Shown one piece after another: positions 7,869 to 16,310 of a stretch of 64,000 bases of DNA (its first letter is position 1; each line of letters begins with the position of its first letter). The notes below the pieces were generated by a model. The model saw only the letters and a program-made list of their open reading frames with translations, did not search any database and had not been told where the DNA came from. Source of the DNA: Cupriavidus alkaliphilus (lineage in GTDB: Bacteria; Pseudomonadota; Gammaproteobacteria; Burkholderiales; Burkholderiaceae); contig NZ_FMAD01000003.1 of the NCBI RefSeq assembly GCF_900094595.1, positions 124,001-188,000 of the forward strand. The letters run 5' to 3'. The translations under genes and the position numbers were made by a program.

Positions 7869-9634
7869 GCGCCGCGCCTGCGCGCCAGGCTGACGGTGAA
7901 GATGCCCCACGGGTCGATGCGCTGGGTTACCTTGTCGAAGCCGGCGGCCCGCACCAGTTCATCCATCTCGGCCTGCGAGCGGCGCCGCATCACCCAGGCG
8001 GCGCCGGCGCGATGGCTGGTCAGCGCGCGCGCGATGAATTCCAGCTGCGGATGCCAGGGCTGGCCGGTGTAGACCAGGTAGCCGCCCGGCGGCAGCGCGC
8101 GCGCCAGGCCGTCGAGCGAGCGCCGCACCATGGCGTTGTCCGGGAACAGCTCGTACAGGCCGGACACCACCGCCAGCGTCGGCGCCGGCGCCAGCGCGGC
8201 CAGGCTGTCGCCGTCGAAGGCATCGCCCTGTTCGAAGCGGGCCACGCCCTGCAGGCCCTTGGCGGCAATCAGCGCGCGGCCCTGCTCCACGTTCAGCGCG
8301 CTGTAGTCGCGCAGCAGGATCGACTCGACCGCGCCCGCGCCGCCCTCCAGCGCGCCCAGCGCTTCCAGCACGTAGCGGCCATGGCCGGCGGCGATATCGA
8401 CCATGCGCACCGGCATGCCGGCCGCGCGCAGGCGCCGCACCGCCTCGGCGATCAGCGCCTCGGCGTGGACCTTGCGCTGGCGGATGCCGCGCCAGCCGAT
8501 CGCGTCCAGGTATTGCCGGTCGGCCAGCCGGCCCGGCGCGCCGCGGCCGGACGGCGTGTTGCGGTAAACGTAGTCGAGCGTCGAGCCCGAGTCGAAGCCG
8601 GTCTGATGGCCCAGCCGCACCCCGTCCGACAGCATCCCGCCCAGCTTCAGGTTGGCCCGCGCCGCGCGCCAGTACCAGGCGGCCAGCGCGCCCGGCGCCG
8701 ATGCCAGCCGGTCCGCCTCCTCCCGGAACGGGCCGATCTGGTCGGCATCGAGCAGCGAGCGCGGCGCCGACGGCGTGTCGAATTCGCGCAGGATAAAGCG
8801 GCGCGCGGCATCCACCGCCAGCTTGCGGTCGCGCTCGCCGAGGGTGTCGTGGTAGAAGCCGTCCAGCACGATGCGCTCCTTGGTGCGCGAGCCCAGGCGC
8901 TCATAGAAGCGGTCCTGCGGCCCGCGGTGCACGACCCAGTCGGCGCCGGAGATCAGCAACTGCGTCGGCACCGTGATCGCGGCCGCATCGGCGACGATGC
9001 GCTCGGCGGTCTGGTACAGGTCGAGCAGGATATTGACCGCGATCGGGCGCGTGATCAGCGGATCGCTGTCATAGCTGGCGATGCGCTCGGGATCGTGCGT
9101 CAGGAACCTTGCCTTGACGTAGCTGTTGACGAAGAACTTGCCGCGCAGGCGCTGCATCAGCTTCAGGCCCGGCCGCGCGAACGGCACGTACAGCTTGACC
9201 TTGAACGCCGGCGACGCCAGCACCAGCGCGCGGATCGGCGGCGCGTAGTCGTGCACCCAGGTCGCGGCCAGCACCGCGCCCACGCTCTGCGCGACCACCG
9301 CGGTGCGTTCCAGCGGGATGCCATGGACTTCGGCGATATGCGCGGTAAAGGTCTGGATGTCGCGCACCGAATCGGCCAGGCTGGGGCTGTAGCCGCGTTC
9401 GCCGGGCGAATTGCCATGGCCGCGCGCATCCCAGGCAAAGATGTCATGGCCGGGCAGGTTGAGCTCGTCGGCGAGGTGGGCGACCCGGCCGGAATGCTCG
9501 TGGCCGCGGTGGAACAGCACCACGGCGCCGCGCGCCGGGCCCTCCACTGCCGGCCAGTGGCGGTAGAACAGCGCCTGGCCGTCGTGGGTCTCGAATTGCC
9601 GCTGCAGCGGCTGGCGGGAAGACGGTCGGTCCAT
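7865..9634 (-). CDS. Alpha/beta hydrolase fused to a SAM-dependent methyltransferase (YnbC-like)
   Basis: A 589-residue fusion. Residues 1-285 are a monoacylglycerol-lipase/lysophospholipase-like hydrolase: FHRGHEHSGR oxyanion loop (41-50), nucleophile S117 in AQSVG (the first Gly of GxSxG is Ala), D232 and H262 completing the triad. Residues about 380-589 are a class I methyltransferase with motif I VDIAAGHGR (412-420). Same layout as E. coli YnbC. The start is 4 bases after the stop of the CDP-alcohol phosphatidyltransferase. It could deacylate and methylate a lipid head group; the substrate is unknown. Confidence 0.85.
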   Translation of the reverse strand: MDRPSSRQPLQRQFETHDGQALFYRHWPAVEGPARGAVVLFHRGHEHSGRVAHLADELNLPGHDIFAWDARGHGNSPGERGYSPSLADSVRDIQTFTAHIAEVHGIPLERTAVVAQSVGAVLAATWVHDYAPPIRALVLASPAFKVKLYVPFARPGLKLMQRLRGKFFVNSYVKARFLTHDPERIASYDSDPLITRPIAVNILLDLYQTAERIVADAAAITVPTQLLISGADWVVHRGPQDRFYERLGSRTKERIVLDGFYHDTLGERDRKLAVDAARRFILREFDTPSAPRSLLDADQIGPFREEADRLASAPGALAAWYWRAARANLKLGGMLSDGVRLGHQTGFDSGSTLDYVYRNTPSGRGAPGRLADRQYLDAIGWRGIRQRKVHAEALIAEAVRRLRAAGMPVRMVDIAAGHGRYVLEALGALEGGAGAVESILLRDYSALNVEQGRALIAAKGLQGVARFEQGDAFDGDSLAALAPAPTLAVVSGLYELFPDNAMVRRSLDGLARALPPGGYLVYTGQPWHPQLEFIARALTSHRAGAAWVMRRRSQAEMDELVRAAGFDKVTQRIDPWGIFTVSLARRRGA

Positions 9635-9638
9635 CGCG

Positions 9639-10265
9639 CTACTCCGCCAGGCGGGAGTGTGCCTCGGCAATGCCGCGGCGCACCCGGTTGGCCATCGTGA
9701 ACAACGACAACAGCGACAGCAGCAGCCACAGCCAGCTGGCGGCCGTGCCGAAGCCCAGCCCCAGTCCGGCCCACAGCGCGATCGCGCCGACCGCGAAGGC
9801 CCGGTCGCTCTTGCCGAGCGGGCCATCATAGCGCCGACTGGCGCCGGCCAGCGGCCCGATCAGTCCGGCCGCCTCGACCAGCAGCGCCAGCAGCGCGAAG
9901 GTGCCCACCTGCCCCAGGCTGAAGCCGGGCAGCGCGGCCAGCGGCAGGATCAGCGCCAGGTCCGAGACCATGTCGCCGAGCTCGTTCAGGTAGGCGCCCA
10001 GCACGCTCTGCTGGCCATGCTCGCGCGCCAGCATGCCGTCGATGGCATTGAGCGCCATGCGCCCGAACAACCACAGCGGGAACAGCAGGAACAGCGCCGG
10101 GGTCTCGGCCACCAGCATGCCCAGCGTGGCCAGCACGCCCACCGCCAGCGATCCCGCGGCAGCGGCCAGCGTGACCTGATTGGCGGTCACGCCTCGATGC
10201 GCCAGGTCTTGCACCATGGGGCGCAGCCAGGCCTGGAACCTGGGTTTCAGTTCATAGAGCGTCAT
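9639..10265 (-). CDS. CDP-alcohol phosphatidyltransferase family protein (YnbA-like)
   Basis: A 208-residue membrane enzyme with about six helices and the family motif at 73-98. It reads NAIDGMLAR, then eight residues, G90, N94 and D98. The canonical motif has Asp where N73 and N94 stand, while D76 and D98 are kept. The family transfers a phosphatidyl or other phospho group from a CDP-linked donor to an alcohol. It is the first gene of the six-gene operon and starts close to an otherwise gene-free 196-base stretch where the promoter should be. Confidence 0.8.
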   Translation of the reverse strand: MTLYELKPRFQAWLRPMVQDLAHRGVTANQVTLAAAAGSLAVGVLATLGMLVAETPALFLLFPLWLFGRMALNAIDGMLAREHGQQSVLGAYLNELGDMVSDLALILPLAALPGFSLGQVGTFALLALLVEAAGLIGPLAGASRRYDGPLGKSDRAFAVGAIALWAGLGLGFGTAASWLWLLLSLLSLFTMANRVRRGIAEAHSRLAE

Positions 10266-10461
10266 CGCGCCGGCCTCCCTGCCGAGCAGATGCCGGAGGC
10301 GCACCGCGCGGCGGCCGCTTCCGTCTTGTTCTTGGTGTTGGTCTGGCTCCTGGCCCGGCCGCGGCACACCCTGGCCAGGGCATCGCGGCAGTGCCTGGCT
10401 CGGCACTCTACCGCCAAGCCCGGACAATACCAGATGACGCCTGCGGCCTGAACCCCACTCG

Positions 10462-11532
10462 CTAGGCGGACGCGATCGTGCTGCGCACGGCGTCGGTCAC
10501 CTGCGCCACCACGCCGTCGCGCCAGTCGTCGGCATCGCCGTAGAAGGCGCGCCACATCGCCTGGCGCACCAGCGCGCGCTGGTTTTCGTCGGCCTCGGGA
10601 TGCCGGTGCAGCCAGTGGTCGCCGCGCAGGGCGTCGAGCACCTCGCCCACCGGCAGCGTGCCGAACTCTAGCGCGATGCCGGCGTAGTCCACCGCCGGCA
10701 GGGTCTGCGGCACGGCATGCCAGGCCAGACCGGTCAGGTTGGCCGAGGTCGACGAGCCATCGTAGATCGAGGTCACGCGCTCGCCCCAGATCGCGCGCGT
10801 GCGCCGGATCGATTCCGGCGTGTCCGGGCCCATGTGGATGGGCTCGCCGTAGCCCCACGGGCCCAGGCCGGTATGGATGTCGATCCAGCGCAGCGCCGCG
10901 CGGCCGGCGCCGAAGCGCGCGAGGACGCGGCACAGCGTGTAGTTGCTCCAGGTAGCCTTGTCGCCGCCGTAGAACATGCCGCCCGGATCCTGGTACTGGC
11001 CGCTGCTGACCGCGGCCTGGTACCACGCCATGCCGCGCTCGGCCACTGCCTTCATCAGCTGTGCCTGGTCGGCCTCCGACGGCGGCCATTGCGCCGGCAG
11101 CAGCAGCGGCGCGATTTCGGCATAGGCGGCGTTATGCGGCAGCGGCTGCGAAAAATCCATGAAGTTGCGGTTCAGGTCGACGTTGTCCTCGTTGACCCGG
11201 CGCAGGTGCGAGAAGCCATAGGGATTGACCGCGTGCACCAGCAGCAGGCAGGCATCGGCGGCGGCGCAATCGGCAAGCAGCGCGGCGTCGTGCAGCAGCG
11301 CCGCCTGCGCCCCGGAGCCGGCAAAGCCCTCGGCACCGTGCGTGCCCGAAGTCACCATGATGCAGCGCCCGGCCTCGGGCGCGCCGGCCAGCGCCACGTC
11401 GATCGCCAGGTCTTCGCCGGCGCTGCCGCGCCTGGTGGGATGCGGAAATTGCGCCAGGGCGGCGCCCGCGGCGCGGGCGGCGTCCAGGAAGGTCTGGCGC
11501 GCTTCGGCGTAGCTGCGAGAAAAATGGCTCAT
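10462..11532 (-). CDS. DUF2817 / M14-like zinc carboxypeptidase family protein
   Basis: A 356-residue cytosolic protein, no signal peptide. It contains a zinc-binding-like HGAEGF (H and E), a VNEDNVDLNRNF block and DIHTGLG with a third His, the pattern of DUF2817 proteins related to M14 carboxypeptidases and aspartoacylases. I chose the ATG at MSHFSRSYAEAR; an in-frame start 13 codons earlier exists, but the extra residues look non-homologous. It lies upstream of, and in the same direction as, the lipid operon, 196 bases away, so it is probably a separate unit. The substrate is unknown, most likely a peptide or N-acyl amino acid. Confidence 0.75.
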   Translation of the reverse strand: MSHFSRSYAEARQTFLDAARAAGAALAQFPHPTRRGSAGEDLAIDVALAGAPEAGRCIMVTSGTHGAEGFAGSGAQAALLHDAALLADCAAADACLLLVHAVNPYGFSHLRRVNEDNVDLNRNFMDFSQPLPHNAAYAEIAPLLLPAQWPPSEADQAQLMKAVAERGMAWYQAAVSSGQYQDPGGMFYGGDKATWSNYTLCRVLARFGAGRAALRWIDIHTGLGPWGYGEPIHMGPDTPESIRRTRAIWGERVTSIYDGSSTSANLTGLAWHAVPQTLPAVDYAGIALEFGTLPVGEVLDALRGDHWLHRHPEADENQRALVRQAMWRAFYGDADDWRDGVVAQVTDAVRSTIASA

Positions 11533-11595
11533 GGCGTCACCCGCGGATGCGATGCAGGCATTAGACGCCAATTCGGCGGGACTCGCCAGTCGCGG

Positions 11596-12360
11596 CTAGA
11601 ACAGCGAACCGGACTGGGATCTGCCCGCCGCGGGGGGCGGCTCGGCCTCGGGCCCCCAGATGCCGGCCGACGTGAACGCCTGCGGATGCATGGCGATCCC
11701 GGCCGCCGCCAGCTGCCCGGCGGTCAGCACCAGGTGCCGCGCCAGCCAGTCATGCAGGCTGCGCAGGAAGCGGATGTTGTCGACGCTGGTCGACGCCGCG
11801 ATCAGCCGTTCGAGCTTCACGTGGGCGGTATAGACGTCGAGCAGGTTGGTCGCGCGCAGGCGCGGCGGCGTCGACCGGCTGCGCTCGATCGCCAGGATGC
11901 GGCGCACCTGCGCCAGGGCGAGGTCGCCGCTGCGCTGGTATTGCGCGTAGACGTCCTCCAGCGCCGGGAAGCGCACGGTGGGCTGCACGCGCGGCACCGC
12001 GGCCACCTTCTCCATGCGCAGCACCAGGTAGCGGATCGCCGCGGCGCGTTCGGCCGCACGGGCCTGCGCGGGGTCGCGCCGGCGCGGGCCGGCGGGCAGC
12101 TCCGGCAAGGCCGTGCGCGGCACCACGTCGCGCTCGGTGTAGTCGGGCACCTGCCGCAGCAGGGCCGGCTGCGCCAGCGCGGCGCGCGCGCAGTCCTCGC
12201 CGAACGGGTATTCGTGCCCGGCGGCGTCGCGCAGGATATAAGCCTGGCCTTCGGGAAAGCCGTGATGGCGGCGGCTGGCGCCGCGCGCGTGGCAGCGTGT
12301 GGCCGGATCGACGAAATCCTTGCGTACGGGGATCCAGCCGCCGTCGTGTGCCTGGGTCAT
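11596..12360 (-). CDS. Hypothetical protein, unrecognised
   Basis: A 254-residue protein I cannot assign. The first 60 residues hold two Cys/His-containing pieces (RCHARG and FGEDCARAAL), so a small metal or ring-like fold is possible. The middle is Arg/Ala-rich and helical, with a predicted helix around RAAAIRYLVLRMEKVAA. The C-terminus is Pro/Ser-rich and looks disordered. No signal peptide or membrane segment is visible. Codon use (strong G/C at third positions) matches neighbouring real genes and supports coding. Confidence 0.6.
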   Translation of the reverse strand: MTQAHDGGWIPVRKDFVDPATRCHARGASRRHHGFPEGQAYILRDAAGHEYPFGEDCARAALAQPALLRQVPDYTERDVVPRTALPELPAGPRRRDPAQARAAERAAAIRYLVLRMEKVAAVPRVQPTVRFPALEDVYAQYQRSGDLALAQVRRILAIERSRSTPPRLRATNLLDVYTAHVKLERLIAASTSVDNIRFLRSLHDWLARHLVLTAGQLAAAGIAMHPQAFTSAGIWGPEAEPPPAAGRSQSGSLF

Positions 12361-12444
12361 GCGTTGCGGTGATGCGTGGAGATGGCTCGACCCGCCATTG
12401 TCGCCGATCTGCGCAACGTGGCCGGACCGCCACGCTGCGCCGGC

Positions 12445-13263
12445 CTACTTCAGCATGAACGACATCGCCGACAGGCAGTTCAGCATGCGCACCGCGGCCT
12501 GCACCGAATCGGCCTGGAACGACAGCGTCACGCCGTCGCGCCGCTCCAGCGTGGGCCACTGGCAGAACAGGTCGGCATGCGCCGGCGTCTGGGTCTGCAG
12601 GGTGCAGGCCACCGGCGCCGCGATGCGCAGGCATTGCGCCTGCGCGCGCTCGCGCACCGCGGCCGCTGCCGCCGCGGCGATGGCTGCGCGCGCGGCCGCC
12701 GGCGACAGCGAGGCGCCGCTGCCGAAGCCGCCCGCGGTCTTGGTCTCGACATAGCGCACCCACGGCATCAGCGCGTGGGTTTCCTGCACGAACACGTCGT
12801 CGCCGCTGGCCATCAGCACCGGCGCACCGAATTCGCCGGCGAGCGCGGCGTACAGCCCGGCTTCGCCGAGCTCCTTGCCATTGAGCCAGACCCGCGCAAA
12901 GGCGCCGCTGTTGATGGTGTGCGCGAGCACGCCGCGGCTCTGCGCGCGGCCGTGGTAGCCGATCAGCAGCACGCCGTCGACGCCGGCCTCGACGCCCGCC
13001 ATCATGCCCAGGTAGCGCGGCTTGCCCAGCACCACCCGCGCGCGCGGATCGAGCTGGTCGGGCAGCAGGTTGCGGAAACCGCCGTGCGAATCGTTGACCA
13101 GCACTTCGGCCGCGCCGCCGGCAAAGGCGCCTTCGATGGCCGCGTTGGCCTCGCCCGTCATCCAGGCGCGGGCGCGTTCGTATTCGCCGTTGCCGGCGCG
13201 GGTCTGCTCGGCGTGGAAGACGCCGGCCACGCCTTCGATATCGGTGGAAACAAGGATCTTCAT
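12445..13263 (-). CDS. M55 family D-aminopeptidase (DppA-like)
   Basis: A 272-residue zinc D-aminopeptidase. The N-terminal KILVSTDIEGVAGV carries the metal-binding Asp-x-Glu of DppA, and EVLVNDSHGG, GYHGRAQ and HTINSG are the other M55 motifs. DppA enzymes cleave D-Ala-D-Ala and similar peptides in the cytosol. Its ATG shares one base with the stop of the DmpA gene upstream (TGATG), so it is the last gene of the gsi operon. It probably processes imported D-residue peptides, such as wall fragments; this is inference from family and context. Confidence 0.88.
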   Translation of the reverse strand: MKILVSTDIEGVAGVFHAEQTRAGNGEYERARAWMTGEANAAIEGAFAGGAAEVLVNDSHGGFRNLLPDQLDPRARVVLGKPRYLGMMAGVEAGVDGVLLIGYHGRAQSRGVLAHTINSGAFARVWLNGKELGEAGLYAALAGEFGAPVLMASGDDVFVQETHALMPWVRYVETKTAGGFGSGASLSPAAARAAIAAAAAAAVRERAQAQCLRIAAPVACTLQTQTPAHADLFCQWPTLERRDGVTLSFQADSVQAAVRMLNCLSAMSFMLK

Positions 13264-14309
13264 CAGCAGCTCTGGCGCAGTTCGGGCATCACGTCGGGCA
13301 GCGCGGCGCGGCCGTGGCCGTCGCGGCCCTGCACCGGCACGGCATGCCACAGGGCATGCAGGATGGCCTGCTCGACGCTGTCGGCCGCGGCCCGGAACAG
13401 CGGGTCAAGCAGGGTTTCATGCAGCAGCGCAACGGCCGGCATCGGCCGCGCCGCGTCGTCTGGCACGGTGTACGCCGTCGAGAACGCCAGCGCGATATCG
13501 CCGGAGCCATGCCCGAACACCGAACCGGTGCGCGCCAGCCCGGCGCCGGCGCGCAGCGACAGCCGGCGCAGCTGGCGCGCGTCCAGCGGCGCATCGGTGG
13601 CAACGACCATGATGATCGATCCCTTCTCCGATTCCGGCGCGCCAGCGGGCAGCGCCAGCCGGCGTGCCAGTTCGGGGCCGACCGGCCGGCCGCTCACGGT
13701 CAGCGATTCCGGCGTGCCGAAATTGGCCAGCACCAGCGCGCCGACGCGATGGCCGCCGGCCACGCGCGAAGCCGAGCCGATGCCGCCCTTGACGCCGAAC
13801 GCCGACATGCCGCGGCCGGCGCCCACGGCACCCTGTGCGAATCCGGCTCCCGCGTCGGCCAGCGCTGCATCGTAGTGCGAGCCGGCCACCGCCATGCGCT
13901 GGATATCGTTCAGGTAGCCGTCATTGCATTCGAACACCAGCGGATTGACGGTCGGCAGCGCGCGGCCGATTTCCGGGTTGGCCGCCACCGCCGCGCGGAT
14001 CTGCGCCTGCGCCACGGCACCGACGGCAAAGGTATTGGTCAGCGCCACCGGCGTTTCCAGCACGCCCAGCTCGTCCACCTGCACCAGCCCGACGCTCTTG
14101 CCGAAGCCGTTGAGTACGGTGGCCGCGGCGGGCACCTTGTCGCGGTACGGATCGCCGCCATGCGGGCGGATCACGGTCACGCCGGTCTGCACCCCGGCCT
14201 CGGCCAGCGTGCAGTGGCCGACGGTGACGCCGGCGACGTCGGCAATGCTGTCCAGCGGCCCCGCGGGCAGGCTGCCGACGCGCGGCACGCCAGGGTTGGA
14301 GACACGCAT
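13263..14309 (-). CDS. P1/DmpA family aminopeptidase (S58)
   Basis: A 348-residue self-processing Ntn-type hydrolase. The cleavage site and nucleophile are at G230-S231 in KGSIIMVVATDAPL, as in Ochrobactrum DmpA and the beta-peptidyl aminopeptidases; N-terminal VTVGHCTL and NPLVFECNDGYLND blocks are also typical. These enzymes remove N-terminal L-, D- or beta-amino acids. It begins 2 bases after the gsiD stop. Together with M55 and IaaA it gives the operon three aminopeptidases specialised for unusual peptide bonds. Confidence 0.88.
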   Translation of the reverse strand: MRVSNPGVPRVGSLPAGPLDSIADVAGVTVGHCTLAEAGVQTGVTVIRPHGGDPYRDKVPAAATVLNGFGKSVGLVQVDELGVLETPVALTNTFAVGAVAQAQIRAAVAANPEIGRALPTVNPLVFECNDGYLNDIQRMAVAGSHYDAALADAGAGFAQGAVGAGRGMSAFGVKGGIGSASRVAGGHRVGALVLANFGTPESLTVSGRPVGPELARRLALPAGAPESEKGSIIMVVATDAPLDARQLRRLSLRAGAGLARTGSVFGHGSGDIALAFSTAYTVPDDAARPMPAVALLHETLLDPLFRAAADSVEQAILHALWHAVPVQGRDGHGRAALPDVMPELRQSC

Positions 14310-14311
14310 CT

Positions 14312-15226
14312 TCAGCGTCGGTCGATCTTGGGGTCGAGCGCGTCGCGCAGCCCGTCGCCCAGCAGGTTGAAGGCCAGCACGGTCAGGAAGATCGCCAGGC
14401 TGGGGAAGATCGCCACATGCGGCGCGGTGACCATGTCGGCGCGCGCCTCGTTGAGCATCGCGCCCCATTCCGGCGTGGGCGGCTGCGCACCCAGCCCGAG
14501 GAACGAGAGGCTGGCCGCGGTGATGATCGAGGTGCCGATCCGCATCGAGAAATACACCACGATCGACGACACCGTGCCCGGCAGGATATGGCGCATCAGG
14601 ATGGTCCAGTCCGACGCGCCGATGCTGCGCGCGGCCTCGACGTAGGTCAGCCGCTTGAGCATCAGCGTATTGCCGCGCACCAGCCGCGCGAACGCGGGGA
14701 TGCTGAAGATGGCGACGGCGAAGATCACGTTGGTCATGCCGTTGCCGAGAATGGCGACGATGCCGATCGCCAGCAGGATGCCGGGGAAGGCAAACAGCAC
14801 GTCGGAGATGCGCATCACGATGCGGTCCCACCAGCCTTCGTAGTAGCCGGCCAGCAGGCCCAGCACGGTGCCGATCACCGCGCCGATGATCACCGACAGG
14901 AAGCCCGCCGCCAGCGAGATGCGCGTGCCGGCCAGGATGCGGCTGAAGATATCGCGCCCGAGCGAATCGACGCCCATCCAGTGCGCGGCCGACGGGCCGG
15001 CGTTGAGCGCGTCGTAGTCGAAGAAGTTTTCGGGGTCGTACGGCACGATATGCGGGGCCAGGATCGCGACCAGCACCAGCAGCAGCACGAACGCGCCGGC
15101 GCCGAGCGCCAGGTGCTGCTTGCGGAATTTGCGCCAGAACTCGGTCCAGGGCGTGCGCACGGCTTCCGGCGCGGAGGCGGTGGCGGATGCCGCTTGCGCC
15201 GCGGCGGGCGTGGAAAGCTCAGTCAT
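14312..15226 (-). CDS. gsiD: Peptide/glutathione ABC transporter permease GsiD
   Basis: A 304-residue inner-membrane permease of the DppC/GsiD group. After a soluble N-terminal arm it has one helix, then the N-terminal OppC-like region ([24 protein letters not shown]) and five further helices with the EAA loop ([23 protein letters not shown]) that contacts the ATPase. It begins 7 bases after the gsiC stop. It forms the channel with GsiC. Glutathione specificity is inferred from the iaaA-gsiABCD order shared with E. coli. Confidence 0.88.
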   Translation of the reverse strand: MTELSTPAAAQAASATASAPEAVRTPWTEFWRKFRKQHLALGAGAFVLLLVLVAILAPHIVPYDPENFFDYDALNAGPSAAHWMGVDSLGRDIFSRILAGTRISLAAGFLSVIIGAVIGTVLGLLAGYYEGWWDRIVMRISDVLFAFPGILLAIGIVAILGNGMTNVIFAVAIFSIPAFARLVRGNTLMLKRLTYVEAARSIGASDWTILMRHILPGTVSSIVVYFSMRIGTSIITAASLSFLGLGAQPPTPEWGAMLNEARADMVTAPHVAIFPSLAIFLTVLAFNLLGDGLRDALDPKIDRR

Positions 15227-15233
15227 GCCGGCC

Positions 15234-16154
15234 TCACTTGTAGCGGATGGTGGGATTGATCACGGTGTAGAGCATGTCCACCACCAGGTTGATCAGGATG
15301 AATTCGAGCGAGAACAGCAGCACCTCGGCCTGGATTACCGGGTAGTCGCGCATCTCGACGGCATCGACCAGCAGCCGTCCCAGGCCCGGCCAGTTGAACA
15401 CCTTCTCGACCACGATCGAGCCGCCCAGCAGGAAGCCGAACTGCAGGCCCATCATGGTCACCACCGGGATCATGGCGTTGCGCAGGCCATGCTTGGCCAC
15501 CACCAGCGTCTCGCGCACGCCCTTGGCGCGGGCGGTGCGGATAAAGTCTTCCTGCAGCACCTCGACGAACGAAGCCCGGGTAAAGCGCGCCATCACCGCC
15601 GCCACCGCGGCGCCCAGCGTGACCGAGGGCAACACGTAGTGCTGCCAGCTGTCGGCGCCGATCGAGGGCAGCCAGCCCAGCTGCACCGAGAACACCTCCA
15701 TCAGCAGCATGCCCAGCGCGAAGGCCGGGAAGGAAATCCCGGAAACCGCCAGCGTCATGCCGAAGCGGTCCGGCCAGCGGTTGCGCCACACCGCCGAGCC
15801 GATGCCGATGGCCATGCCGAACACTACCGCCCACGCCATCGACGCCACCGTCAGCAGCAGCGTCGGCATGAAGCGGTCGCCGATCTCCTCGCTCACCGGG
15901 CGCTTGGTGCGCAGCGAATTGCCGAACTCGCCGCGCAACGCATTGGAGAAGAAATTGACGAACTGCTCGTGCAAGGGCCGGTCCAGGCCCAGGTCCTTGC
16001 GCACCAGTTCGACCGTGGCCGAGTCAGCCTCCGGACCCGCCGCCAGGCGCGCCGGATCGCCCGGCAGCAGGTGGACGAACAGGAACACCAGCACCGCCAC
16101 GATCAGCAGCGTGGGGATCACGCCCAGCACACGTTTGAGGAAGTAATTCAGCAT
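15234..16154 (-). CDS. gsiC: Peptide/glutathione ABC transporter permease GsiC
   Basis: A 306-residue DppB/GsiC permease with a first helix at the N-terminus ([19 protein letters not shown]), a periplasmic loop with LLPGDPARL, and five more helices including the EAA loop ([24 protein letters not shown]). The ATG at MLNYFLKRV fits the family; the open frame upstream is non-homologous. A 156-base gap with a hairpin separates it from gsiB. It pairs with GsiD. Confidence 0.88.
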   Translation of the reverse strand: MLNYFLKRVLGVIPTLLIVAVLVFLFVHLLPGDPARLAAGPEADSATVELVRKDLGLDRPLHEQFVNFFSNALRGEFGNSLRTKRPVSEEIGDRFMPTLLLTVASMAWAVVFGMAIGIGSAVWRNRWPDRFGMTLAVSGISFPAFALGMLLMEVFSVQLGWLPSIGADSWQHYVLPSVTLGAAVAAVMARFTRASFVEVLQEDFIRTARAKGVRETLVVAKHGLRNAMIPVVTMMGLQFGFLLGGSIVVEKVFNWPGLGRLLVDAVEMRDYPVIQAEVLLFSLEFILINLVVDMLYTVINPTIRYK

Positions 16155-16184
16155 CACACACCATGAAGAAAGGCCGCGGGCCGC

Positions 16185-16217
16185 CCGCCTGCGAACCCCG
16201 CGTCGCGAGGCAGGCGG
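16185..16217 (-). terminator. Intercistronic hairpin between gsiB and gsiC
   Basis: CCGCCTGC at 16185-16192 pairs with GCAGGCGG at 16210-16217, inside the 156-base gsiB-gsiC gap. There is no T-run, so it is more likely an mRNA-stabilising or partial-termination element that keeps the binding-protein message more abundant than the permease part. Confidence 0.45.
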
Positions 16218-16310
16218 CCGCTCTCGGCTTACTGCTCTACTGCTCTGTTGGACGGCTTGTCGCGGCGCGGAGGAAGCTGGTGCTGCAAGCGCCGGCCCGC
16301 ACATTCCCGA

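Noticed and set aside
8012..9700. A 562-residue open frame opposite the hydrolase-methyltransferase gene
   Set aside because: It is the antisense shadow of a gene with intact catalytic motifs; no recognisable domain and no ribosome site.
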